A DNA stretch of 16,208 nt. It comes from Pseudomonadota bacterium (GTDB lineage Bacteria > Pseudomonadota > Alphaproteobacteria > Kiloniellales > J153). Of this stretch, positions 6,208-12,674 are shown piece by piece. A program made the translations under genes and the position numbers. The DNA lies in assembly GCA_022572105.1 (NCBI GenBank), contig JACZWN010000053.1:1-16208 (forward strand). The letters run 5' to 3'. Each line of letters opens with the position of its first letter. Positions within the stretch are counted from its first letter, which is position 1. The notes beneath the pieces are model-generated. The model ran no database searches. It saw only the letters and a program-made list of their open reading frames with translations, and was not told the origin of the DNA.

Positions 6208-6236
6208 GCAAAAACCGCGGTGCCAGGGCCGCGGTT
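6208..6236 (-). terminator. Intrinsic terminator of the FlgC-like gene
   Basis: On the minus strand AACCGCGG (6236-6229) and CCGCGGTT (6220-6213) form a perfect 8-bp stem with an 8-nt loop, followed by a run of five T (6214-6210) overlapping the stem foot. It lies 27 bp after the FlgC-like stop codon. On the plus strand it has no T-run. Confidence 0.75.
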
Positions 6237-6263
6237 CGAACTCAAGGCCGGTATCGGGAAAAA

Positions 6264-6662
6264 CTAGGAGACGATGTCGAGCAGCGCGCCCAGCATCCGG
6301 TCCTGGGTCTGGATGACCTTGACGTTGGCCTCGAACATCCGGAGCGCCAGGATCTGGTCGACCATTTCCCGCTCCAGCGAGACGTTGGGCAGCGGCACCA
6401 GGCCGTCCGCGTCCGCGTCGGGATGGTTCGGCTGCTGGGACAGGTACGCGGGCGGCGTTACCGGCACCGCCTTGGCCTCGACCCCGCCGTACGCATTGGC
6501 GACGAAGACCGCACGCTGGGGCGTGAACGCCTCCGGCTTGGCCAGCGCCGGGTCCGGATGGACGCCCAGGCTCAGCACGTTGGCGATATTGTCGGCCGAC
6601 ACCTCCAGACGTCGGCTTTGGGCCCGCAGACCCGAGACGGCGACATCGAAGACGGAACTCAT
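6264..6662 (-). CDS. Orphan FlgC-like flagellar basal-body rod protein
   Basis: The 132-residue product resembles FlgC, a proximal-rod subunit of the flagellar basal body exported by the flagellar type III apparatus. The N-terminal rod motif is SVFDVAVSGLRAQSRRLEVS with ADNIANVLS, matching the FlgC pattern of FDIAGSALTAQSQRLN then NLAN. The C-terminus has GLVPLPNVSLEREM and RMFEANVKVIQTQDRML, matching the FlgC region around MPNVD...YQANVEVLN. The normal NADS/T turn is NVLSLG here, and the middle is somewhat divergent. It stands alone, with its own promoter and terminator and no flgB or fliE beside it, so it is probably a paralogue rather than the main rod FlgC. Upstream lies a receiver-HPt-like protein. 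Only AAGGG serves as a modest Shine-Dalgarno site. Confidence 0.85.
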   Translation of the reverse strand: MSSVFDVAVSGLRAQSRRLEVSADNIANVLSLGVHPDPALAKPEAFTPQRAVFVANAYGGVEAKAVPVTPPAYLSQQPNHPDADADGLVPLPNVSLEREMVDQILALRMFEANVKVIQTQDRMLGALLDIVS

Positions 6663-6692
6663 GAGAGCCCTTTCAAGCTGCGCATCATGAAT

Positions 6693-6721
6693 ATAGTACT
6701 GGTCTGAGGAAAAGATTGCAA
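6693..6721 (-). promoter_or_regulatory. Predicted sigma-70 promoter of the FlgC-like gene
   Basis: On the minus strand TTGCAA (6721-6716) and TACTAT (6698-6693) are separated by exactly 17 bp, about 30 bp before the ATG. The boxes sit at the end of an unusually AT-rich 80-bp stretch. No sigma-28 or sigma-54 consensus is visible, so expression may not follow the flagellar class hierarchy. Confidence 0.6.
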
Positions 6722-6855
6722 CTAATTGTTTTTAAATGACTTTTTGGAAGAATTTTAGATACATTCTCGACGCCGCCGACGGCCCGGCCCGAGGCCGCCA
6801 TACGGCCCCCGCAGGGTCCAGTTCGAGGTTCGCAACACGGTCACCCGGGGCGTGA

Positions 6856-7917
6856 TTACTTATATTTCTTGACCGCGAGATCGATCTCGCGCAGGAGCGC
6901 CTTGCCGACCTGCCCGCCGTCGCCCTGGACCCGGTTGCGGAACACCGTGCGGATGGCGTCGATGTGCGCCGCTATGAGCTTGAGGCGATCCTCGGTGATC
7001 TCCATGTCGCTGTCCAAGGTCGCCTTGTACAGCGACTTCCCGAAGGAGGTGACCAATTGGTAGTCGAAGGTCCCGCTTTGCCCGCGCAACTCGTGGGCGA
7101 TGCGGTTGATATTGGCGACGTGCTTGGCGTTGCCGCCCTCGGGCCAGCCGCCGGCCTCGAGGGCTTTAAGCGACTCGGCCATGGAGTTGATGTAACGCTT
7201 GGCCCAGTCGGCGTAGTCGCCGACCAGCCTCCTGATCCGCTCTTGGGCGGCCTCGATGATCAAGGGATCGAAATGCGCCGGCTCCCGCCCGTTCGATCCG
7301 AGCTTTTCGCGCAGCCGGTTGTTGGCCAGGAAATAGATGGCCCGAACGTCCTCGCGCAGGGTTCTGGTGGTTGAATCTGTCTTGATCACCTGGATCTCCG
7401 ACTGCCGGGTCTTGCGCCGCTCCTCGACCACCGCCTGTTTCACGCGCCGCCGGTCGGGTCCGAAATAGCCCGGCGCCAGCACGGACGGCCGCTGGTTATT
7501 GACCACGGCGAGAATCCGGTCGGCGACCGAGCGCGCCGAGAACGGCTTCGCGAGGAACTCGTTCACGCCGGTATCGCGCGCCTGCTCGACCACGAACTGA
7601 TCGGCCGCGCCGGAGACCATGATGAAGGGGACGAAGCGGTCGGGAACGTCCCGGTTGGTTCGGATCCAATGCAGAAACAGGTTGCCGTCGACGCCGGGCA
7701 TGAGATAGTCGGAAACGATCAGGTCGATGGTTCCGATGCCGGCCGCGATGGGGTCGGTCTTACTCAGCTTCAGCTTCTTGATGGCGGTCGAGCAGTCGGG
7801 TTCGGTCACCGTGTCGGTGATGCCGAACGCCTTGATGGTGCTGGCGAGCAGATTGAGCATGAAGGCGTTATCGTCCACCACCATGACGCAGATTTGATCC
7901 CATTTCAGCTTGTGCAT
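6856..7917 (-). CDS. Response regulator: CheY-like receiver with C-terminal HPt-like domain
   Basis: The 353-residue product starts MHKLKWDQICVMVVDDNAFM. Receiver domain (about 9-140): acidic pair Asp15-Asp16, phospho-acceptor Asp70 in DLIVSDYLMPGVDG, Ser102 in FIMVSGAAD and Lys124 in FLAKPFS, all needed for phosphorylation and present. A linker with YFGPDRRR (151-158) and a charged segment follows. A helical C-terminal part (about 215-335) holds IAHELRGQSGTFDYQLVTSF with His275, which resembles the HPt phosphorylation motif HxLKGxSxxxG, so it may pass or accept phosphate. No DNA-binding domain is seen. ATG 7917 is chosen because the receiver starts at once after it; the 41 residues of the in-frame extension to 8040 are Arg/Pro/Gly-rich and overlap a strong hairpin. 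The Shine-Dalgarno site is weak. Confidence 0.85.
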   Translation of the reverse strand: MHKLKWDQICVMVVDDNAFMLNLLASTIKAFGITDTVTEPDCSTAIKKLKLSKTDPIAAGIGTIDLIVSDYLMPGVDGNLFLHWIRTNRDVPDRFVPFIMVSGAADQFVVEQARDTGVNEFLAKPFSARSVADRILAVVNNQRPSVLAPGYFGPDRRRVKQAVVEERRKTRQSEIQVIKTDSTTRTLREDVRAIYFLANNRLREKLGSNGREPAHFDPLIIEAAQERIRRLVGDYADWAKRYINSMAESLKALEAGGWPEGGNAKHVANINRIAHELRGQSGTFDYQLVTSFGKSLYKATLDSDMEITEDRLKLIAAHIDAIRTVFRNRVQGDGGQVGKALLREIDLAVKKYK

Positions 7918-7955
7918 CGCGACGTCCAGGATCCTCGCGCGCCCGCCGGATGCCG

Positions 7956-7983
7956 CCCCGCCCGCGGCGCGCGGCGGGCGGGG
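7956..7983. other. Very stable hairpin in the leader of the response regulator gene
   Basis: CCCCGCCCGC (7956-7965) and GCGGGCGGGG (7974-7983) are a perfect 10-bp inverted repeat around GGCGCGCG, about 40 nt before ATG 7917 on the minus strand. The rest of 7918-8132 holds no gene and no clear promoter. The hairpin may be a pssA 3' end without a U-tract, or a translational control element. Confidence 0.5.
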
Positions 7984-8132
7984 GATTGGGGCGGTCGCAT
8001 GGCCTCCGGGTTTCCGGCGGTCATGCCGACAAAAAGACACACTTTCGATACCTTTTTGAGGTGATCAGATTACCGGAGGGTTAATACCTCGTCGCGCGAA
8101 CAGGGGCTCATCCGGGACACGCCGCCCGCGTC

Positions 8133-8927
8133 TCAGGCCGCCGAATCTTCGTCCCTGGCGCGCTCCTTGCCCGGTCGCCCGGCCTGAAGGCGGCGGTGCA
8201 CCGACACCGAGACCGGAATGCTGGCCATGTAGGCGATGCCGACGAGGCCGAGCGTCACCCAGGGGGTGCTGACCAGGAAGGCCGCGAAGGCGCCGACCCC
8301 GACGAGCACGAGACCGACGTAGCTCTGGCGCATCCTGATCCGCTTGGCCGAGAAGGTCGGCACCTTGCTGACCATCAAGGCCGATACGGCGACCAACATG
8401 ACGCCGTTGAGGACCGGCGAGGCCAGGATGTCCTCGCCCAACTCGAAGCTCAGCACCATGGGCAGGAGCACCAGGCCCGCGCCGCAGGGCGCCGGCACGC
8501 CGGTGAAGAAGCGGCTCGCCCAGGGGGGTGCCGGCTCGTCGATGCCCAAGGCCGCGTTGAAGCGGGCCAGGCGCATCGCGCAGCACATGGCGAAAACCAG
8601 GATCAGCGCCCAGCCGAGCCCGCCGGTGCCGCTCAAGGCCCAGAGATACACCATCAGCGCCGGGGTGACGCCGAAGTTGATGACGTCGGCCAGCGAATCG
8701 AGCTGGGCGCCGAACTCGCTGGTCGCCCCCATCAGGCGCGCGATGCGCCCGTCGAGGACGTCCGCCACCATGGCGACCAGCACCGCCGCGATCGCCAGGT
8801 CCCAGCGCTCCATCAAGGCGAGGCGGATCGCGGTCATGCCGGCGCACAAACCGAGCAGGGTGAGCGCGTTCGGGATCAGCCGGTTGACCGTGAGGCCGGG
8901 TAGACGGCGTTGCTTGACTCCGCTCAT
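8133..8927 (-). CDS. pssA: CDP-diacylglycerol--serine O-phosphatidyltransferase
   Basis: It makes phosphatidylserine from CDP-diacylglycerol and L-serine at the inner membrane, feeding phosphatidylethanolamine synthesis. The CDP-alcohol phosphotransferase signature is complete: Asp56, Asp59-Gly60, Ala63-Arg64, Gly73, Asp77 and Asp81 within DVLDGRIARL and EFGAQLDSLAD. The 264-residue protein opens with LIPNALTLLGLCAGMTAIRL and has about six to eight hydrophobic segments, for example GWALILVFAMCCAM, GVMLVAVSALMV and YVGLVLVGVGAFAAFLV. It is the integral-membrane subclass II type, not the peripheral E. coli type. It follows psd by 16 bp on the same strand, and both are surely cotranscribed. The C-terminal tail GRPGKERARDED is charged and cytoplasmic by inference. 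Confidence 0.96.
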   Translation of the reverse strand: MSGVKQRRLPGLTVNRLIPNALTLLGLCAGMTAIRLALMERWDLAIAAVLVAMVADVLDGRIARLMGATSEFGAQLDSLADVINFGVTPALMVYLWALSGTGGLGWALILVFAMCCAMRLARFNAALGIDEPAPPWASRFFTGVPAPCGAGLVLLPMVLSFELGEDILASPVLNGVMLVAVSALMVSKVPTFSAKRIRMRQSYVGLVLVGVGAFAAFLVSTPWVTLGLVGIAYMASIPVSVSVHRRLQAGRPGKERARDEDSAA

Positions 8928-8943
8928 TCGGCGCGTTTCCCCT

Positions 8944-9645
8944 TCAACGCGTCTCTCCCGGGCGCGGTCCCTCGTCGGAGGCGAGATCGGCGATCACGCT
9001 TTCGCCCGCGACCATACGTTGGCCCGGCGCGACCAGCGCCGAGACGCCGTCAGGCAGGTAAACGTCGGCCCGGCTGCCGAAACGGATCAGCCCGAAGCGC
9101 TCGCCGGTGCGCACGCTTTGGCCTTGGCGCAGATTGCACACGATGCGCCGAGCGATCAGCCCGGCGATCTGAACGAATGCGATATCGCGCCCGTCCGCCG
9201 TCGTCAAGCGCACCGTCTGGCACTCGTTGTCCTCGGAGGCTTTGTCCGAGGCCGCGTTGACGAACTTGCCCTTGCGATAGGCCAGCTCGGTGATCGTCCC
9301 ATCGGTCGGGACGCGGTTCACGTGCACGTCGAAGACATTGAGAAAGATGCTGACGCGGGTCAGCGGACGATCGCCCATGCCGAGCTCCTCCGGGGGCGGC
9401 GCCGAATCGACGGCGGTGACCATGCCGTCGGCCGGGCTGACCACGAGGCCGGGGCGCAACGGGACCACGCGGTCCGGGTCCCTGAAAAAATAAACGCAAA
9501 ACAAAGCCGCGACCAAGCCGACCCCGGCGAGCGGCGCCCAAGCCAGGTAAAGCAGCCCCGCGGCGACGAGCGCCGCCGCGATGAACGGCCAGCCGGCTTG
9601 ATGGATCGGAACCAGTACGCTCTTCAGCAAACCGTTGTCCTTCAC
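8944..9645 (-). CDS. psd: Phosphatidylserine decarboxylase proenzyme
   Basis: It decarboxylates phosphatidylserine to phosphatidylethanolamine at the inner membrane. It is a pyruvoyl enzyme that cleaves itself. From GTG 9645 the product is 233 residues, the short form. Visible are membrane segments at about 19-52 (WPFIAAALVAAGLLYLAW, GVGLVAALFCVYF), FFRDPDR, SPADGMV with Asp73, IFLNVFDVHVNRVP with His108, and RFGSRADVYLP where cleavage between Gly190 and Ser191 would form the pyruvoyl group. I prefer GTG 9645 because GGAAGG lies 9 nt upstream and it follows directly on a strong hairpin. An ATG at 9702 would add 19 Pro/Arg residues encoded by that hairpin and has its AGGA only 2 nt away. pssA follows 16 bp later. 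Confidence 0.93.
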   Translation of the reverse strand: MKDNGLLKSVLVPIHQAGWPFIAAALVAAGLLYLAWAPLAGVGLVAALFCVYFFRDPDRVVPLRPGLVVSPADGMVTAVDSAPPPEELGMGDRPLTRVSIFLNVFDVHVNRVPTDGTITELAYRKGKFVNAASDKASEDNECQTVRLTTADGRDIAFVQIAGLIARRIVCNLRQGQSVRTGERFGLIRFGSRADVYLPDGVSALVAPGQRMVAGESVIADLASDEGPRPGETR

Positions 9646-9658
9646 AAGATGGAACCTT

Positions 9659-9698
9659 CCGCGCGCCCGGGCCCGCCGGGGCGGACCCGGGCGCGCGG
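9659..9698. promoter_or_regulatory. Very strong GC hairpin directly before the psd ribosome binding site
   Basis: CCGCGCGCCCGGG (9659-9671) pairs perfectly with CCCGGGCGCGCGG (9686-9698). After one C/A mismatch the stem continues with CCG/CGG (9673-9675, 9682-9684) around loop CCGGGG. On the psd transcript the stem ends immediately before GGAAGG of the GTG start. It could control psd translation or mRNA stability. No known riboswitch class is recognised. Confidence 0.6.
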
Positions 9699-9713
9699 GC
9701 ATTTCCTACACAT

Positions 9714-9735
9714 GCCCTTCCTATATAGGAAAGGC
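9714..9735. promoter_or_regulatory. TATA-centred palindrome between psd and the divergent plus-strand gene
   Basis: TTCCTATATAGGAA (9718-9731) is a perfect 14-bp palindrome, extended by GCC/GGC arms after one mismatch to 22 bp. The central TATATA could be a -10 box for either direction; on the minus strand a poor TTAAGG -35 lies 17 bp away. It may be an operator overlapping the psd promoter. Confidence 0.45.
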
Positions 9736-9825
9736 TTTACTCAACCTTAATCGATTTGATGCACCCTCGGGAGCCTTGGCGCCCCGGGGGCGCAAAGGGG
9801 GGCGAAACAGGGCAGGTTGGCCAGG

Positions 9826-10344
9826 ATGAGCGACGAACCCGAATTCCAGACTCCTCTAGGGCCGGTCGAGGCCGGGTTGACCGCAACCGCGGCACTCATC
9901 GCCGGCCGCTGCTCTCCGCTCCGGGTCGGCGATATCGAGATCGACGGGCAAGGTCGGATTCGCGCGCGCACCGACAAGGGGCCGCTACGCTTCGCATTCG
10001 CCTATCGCGGGGTCGAGTTCGGGGCCGAGGTCGCGACCGGCGCGGAGCCGCGGGTCAGGCTGAGCGCCGAGCTCGGCAAACTGCCCTACAGCATGGAAAT
10101 CGGCCACGGCCGGCACACCATTCGGCGCATCCTCGTATCCAGCGCGCGGCTGCCCCACGGCCGCATCGGCCTGTCCGATTCCGACGACATGCGCCTCGAG
10201 GCGGAGTCGTCACCGCCCGCGCCGTTCACGCCCGCCAGCCTCATGGCCGCCGTGGCGGCGTTGCTGCTCGACCTTCGGCCCTACCTGGATCTCGTGGCGC
10301 GGGTCCTGGACGGCGCGCGGCGAACCGACGCGGCTCCCGGCTGA
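9826..10344 (+). CDS. Hypothetical protein, not recognised
   Basis: The 172-residue product (MSDEPEFQTPLGPVEAG at the start) has no signal peptide and no motif I know. Composition and third-position GC look like a normal gene of this genome. The middle alternates charged and hydrophobic residues in a beta-like way (VGDIEIDGQGRIRARTD, PLRFAFAYRGVEFGAEV, VRLSAELGKLPYSMEIG), and a hydrophobic helix PASLMAAVAALLLDLRPYLD lies near the C-terminus, perhaps a membrane or packing helix. ATG 9826 is preferred over TTG 9817 because GGCAGG lies 9 nt upstream. It is divergent from psd and convergent with the LysM gene, 33 bp apart with no visible terminator. Nothing in the context fixes its role. Confidence 0.7.
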   Translation: MSDEPEFQTPLGPVEAGLTATAALIAGRCSPLRVGDIEIDGQGRIRARTDKGPLRFAFAYRGVEFGAEVATGAEPRVRLSAELGKLPYSMEIGHGRHTIRRILVSSARLPHGRIGLSDSDDMRLEAESSPPAPFTPASLMAAVAALLLDLRPYLDLVARVLDGARRTDAAPG

Positions 10345-10377
10345 TCCCGACCACTCGATACAAAAGTCTCGTTGATA

Positions 10378-11922
10378 TCAGTTGGTCGAGGGCACGATGA
10401 AGATCTGGCCTGGATAGATCAGGTCCGGATCGCCGATCCGCTCCTGGTTCGCCCGATAGATGACCGAATAGCGAACGCCTTGGCCGTAGACCCGGCGCGC
10501 GATCCGCCACAGGCTGTTGCCGGGCTGAACGATCACCGCCATCTCCTCCGGCAGGGTGGCCACCAAGGCCGCGCGCGAGAATGGGGTTTCGACGCGCGCC
10601 GTCACCTGGCCGTCGGCGCCCAATTGATCGACGCGCAGCCGGTGCAGCCCCGGCGAGATCGAGCGCGCGAGCGTCGCCGACCAGCGCCCGTCCGCGCCGG
10701 CGGCAGCGTGGGCGACCGGTTTGTCGTCCAGGTAGATGATGAGCCGCCGCCCCGCTTCGGCGCGCCCGCCCACGGCCGTCCTGCCGCGGGCGTCGTAATC
10801 GACCGTCTCGAGGACCAAGGCGCCCTCGCCCAGGCCCTCGCTCAAATACTCGGGCTGCTGCAGGATCCGGCTCGGACCCTGGCCGCTGCGCGGCATCAAA
10901 ACCGCTAGCGGCCGCTCGGTTTCCGAAGTCGCCTGCCGGGTGCTTGCGGCCTGCGCGGCGGGCTTTGTTGGCTCGGCGCGGGCGACTTGCTCGACCGATT
11001 TGGGTTGTTCGACCTCCGCTACCGGCGCGCTCGAAGCCACCGGCGCGGGCGTTTCGCTCGCAACGGTCTGTTGAGCGGTCTCGGTCCGAGCCGCCGTGGC
11101 CGCCGTGGCCGCCGCTTCACTCGGCGCCGGCTGCCGCGCGACCACCTTCGGCGCGCTCGCTTCGGGCTCGGGCGCCTGGCTGGTCTCTGACGCGTTGCTG
11201 GTCTCCGGCGCCTGGGCGGTTTGCGCCTGGGCGGTTTGCACCTGGGCGGTTTGCGCCGGCTGCTGGGCGGTTTGCGCCGGCTCCTGGGCCGGTTCGGCGG
11301 CGGCGACCCGCAGGCGCGGCACCGAGACCACGACGACGTTTTCCGAGAGCAGCACCCCGCCCTCGGCGCCGCGGGATTCCAGGCTCAACTCGTGACTGCC
11401 GGGACTGAGCGGCGTGTCCAACACCAGCACCCATTGACCGCGCAAATCGGCGGTCACCTGGCCCAGGAACCGCGTGCCGGCGAATAGGGTGATCACGCTG
11501 CCCGGGGCGGCGCGGCCGGCAATCACCGCTTCGCCGCTACGCTCCACGCGGACCACGTCGAAACTAGGCGGTACCGGCTCGGGCACAGCCGCCGGGGCGG
11601 CGGGCTCCTGTTTGCGCGGCGGCTCGGCCGCCTTAGGCTTGGCCGCTACCTGAGGCGCCTTGGGCTTGGCCGCCACCCTAGGCGTCTCGGCTTCGGCCGC
11701 CTTGGGTTCGGCCTTCGCGGGCTGGGTCGATTCCGCCGGTTCGGCGCTCTCGCTCGACGCCACGGGCTGGACCGGCTGCGCGGTTTCGGCCGCCGGCTCC
11801 TTCGGCAGGTCCACCTTGGCGCTGGTGGGCACCGGCGGCTCGGTCTCGCTCAGCACAACCACGCCGACCGCGGCGAGCACGATGACCGCGACGACGGCGA
11901 TGATGATCCGGTTTCGGTTCAA
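10378..11922 (-). CDS. Membrane-anchored LysM protein with two Ig-like domains
   Basis: The 514-residue product starts with one uncleaved-looking membrane helix (MNRNRIIIAVVAVIVLAAVG, about 5-25), so the rest is probably periplasmic. Then come an Ala/Pro/Glu/Lys-rich linker (26-118), an Ig-like beta domain (about 121-203, GEAVIAGRAAPGSVITLFAG), an Ala/Gln/Thr/Ser-rich linker (205-340) with QTAQA repeats, a second Ig-like domain (about 366-448, GGRAEAGRRLIIYLDD), and a C-terminal LysM domain (463-511, VQPGNSLWRIARRVYGQG then PDLIYPGQIFIVP) that should bind peptidoglycan. The role is likely a cell-wall anchor or scaffold; no enzyme domain is present. The start is TTG 11922 with GAGG 8 nt upstream; no better start exists. 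It is a single gene with a candidate promoter at 11950-11978. Confidence 0.87.
   Translation of the reverse strand: MNRNRIIIAVVAVIVLAAVGVVVLSETEPPVPTSAKVDLPKEPAAETAQPVQPVASSESAEPAESTQPAKAEPKAAEAETPRVAAKPKAPQVAAKPKAAEPPRKQEPAAPAAVPEPVPPSFDVVRVERSGEAVIAGRAAPGSVITLFAGTRFLGQVTADLRGQWVLVLDTPLSPGSHELSLESRGAEGGVLLSENVVVVSVPRLRVAAAEPAQEPAQTAQQPAQTAQVQTAQAQTAQAPETSNASETSQAPEPEASAPKVVARQPAPSEAAATAATAARTETAQQTVASETPAPVASSAPVAEVEQPKSVEQVARAEPTKPAAQAASTRQATSETERPLAVLMPRSGQGPSRILQQPEYLSEGLGEGALVLETVDYDARGRTAVGGRAEAGRRLIIYLDDKPVAHAAAGADGRWSATLARSISPGLHRLRVDQLGADGQVTARVETPFSRAALVATLPEEMAVIVQPGNSLWRIARRVYGQGVRYSVIYRANQERIGDPDLIYPGQIFIVPSTN
11211..11276 (-). repeat. 15-bp tandem repeat encoding QTAQA in the LysM protein linker
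   Basis: CCTGGGCGGTTTGCG occurs at 11211-11225, 11226-11240 (one change) and 11241-11255, then a 21-bp variant follows to 11276. It encodes Gln-Thr-Ala-Gln-Ala/Val repeats. Length variation between strains would be expected. Confidence 0.8.
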
Positions 11923-11949
11923 GCTCGAATCCTCGAATCGGGCTCCGTT

Positions 11950-11978
11950 ACCCTAGTATGGGCGGTCATGTAGCGCAA
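11950..11978 (-). promoter_or_regulatory. Candidate promoter of the LysM protein gene
   Basis: On the minus strand TTGCGC (11978-11973) and TAGGGT (11955-11950) are 17 bp apart, about 28 bp before the TTG start. The boxes are moderate matches. Confidence 0.35.
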
Positions 11979-12047
11979 TCGGGGGGCCGCCGCAACGCGC
12001 GTCCTCGGCCCCGGCGGGGTTTCCGGAGGATGGTCAGGGTATCCCTC

Positions 12048-12083
12048 GGCATTATTCATAGAATATATAAAATTATTAATGCC
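12048..12083. repeat. AT-rich island flanked by a 7-bp inverted repeat
   Basis: GGCATTA (12048-12054) and TAATGCC (12077-12083) flank 22 bp that are almost all A/T, in a strongly GC-rich setting between the LysM gene and a decayed cytochrome gene. It could be a regulatory or bent site upstream of the LysM gene or a remnant boundary. No transposase or target duplication is seen. Confidence 0.5.
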
Positions 12084-12135
12084 TTACAGAACGATCCCGA
12101 ACCTCCAATTCATGACGGATTGGGATCGCTCCGGG

Positions 12136-12513
12136 TCACTGTCGCGGGATCGGCCGAAGGCTCGACAGGTAGGCCGCGATCGCCGCCCGATCGGCGTCGC
12201 CGAGGTGAGCGGTGACGTCCTCGATAACCCCGGACATGGCCCCGCCGGCCATGTCGCCGTCGGGCCGGAAGCCGGTCTTCAGGTAAGCCGGTCTTCAGAT
12301 AATAGGTCAGGTCGCCCGCGCGCCGGCGACCGATGCCGTCCTCGGGATCGGGCGTGATGTTTGGGCACTTTCTCGCCGTCCGGCCCTTTCGGGGTATCGG
12401 CGAGCTTGCGGTCCTCGTCCCTTGGCGCCCGGGAAATCGCGCCGCGTGTGGCACTCGCCGCAATGGCCCAGGCGCTCGACCAGATAGACGCCCCGGTTTC
12501 AATGGGCGTCGGC
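12136..12513 (-). pseudogene. Decayed c-type cytochrome, C-terminal remnant
   Basis: Pieced together over three frames, the minus strand reads NRGVYLVERLGHCGECHTRR (heme motif CGECH, 12462-12448), DEDRKLADTPKGPDGEKVP, NITPDPEDGIG, AGDLTYYLKTG and FRPDGDMAGGAMSGVIEDVT with RAAIAAYLSSLRPIP. This is the usual C-terminal heme domain of alphaproteobacterial cytochromes c of the NITPDPETGIG type, with a distal Met expected in GGAM. Lesions: TGA at 12501-12499 where the family has Trp before Asn-Arg-Gly, an extra G in 12419-12421, an extra A in 12360-12362, and a 16-bp duplication at 12267-12298. The three insertions sum to 18, so start and end frames agree. The N-terminal part is missing. A promoter-like sequence of the next gene begins upstream, so the rest was deleted. 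Confidence 0.85.
12267..12298. repeat. 16-bp tandem duplication inside the cytochrome pseudogene
   Basis: GGAAGCCGGTCTTCAG (12267-12282) is followed by GTAAGCCGGTCTTCAG (12283-12298), identical at 15 of 16 bases. On the coding strand it repeats the codons for YLKTGF and shifts the frame. Confidence 0.9.
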
Positions 12514-12571
12514 GGGCCAGGTGTCACCCCCAAGCGGGGCGCGCCGCGGCCGCCTTCCCGGCGTCCGGCTC

Positions 12572-12601
12572 TTGGGCGTTCGGCCCGCGACGCGCTAAGA
12601 T
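12572..12601 (+). promoter_or_regulatory. Candidate promoter of the LOG-family gene
   Basis: TTGGGC (12572-12577) and TAAGAT (12596-12601) are 18 bp apart, about 75 bp before ATG 12675. The -10 is a good match, the -35 moderate. Confidence 0.4.
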
Positions 12602-12674
12602 AGGGGAAACCCGGTCGGCGCGAGCCCCATCTCAAGCAACAGTGACCTCACGAAACAGTGAAGGATCCCCGCCC

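Noticed and set aside
7918..8040. 41-residue N-terminal extension of the receiver protein
   Set aside because: Low-complexity Arg/Pro/Gly sequence overlapping a strong hairpin; receiver domains normally begin a few residues before the acidic pair, as they do from ATG 7917.
9646..9702. N-terminal extension of Psd starting at ATG 9702
   Set aside because: The 19 added residues are Pro/Arg/Gly-rich and encoded by the hairpin. AGGA is only 2 nt from that ATG, while GTG 9645 has well-spaced GGAAGG.
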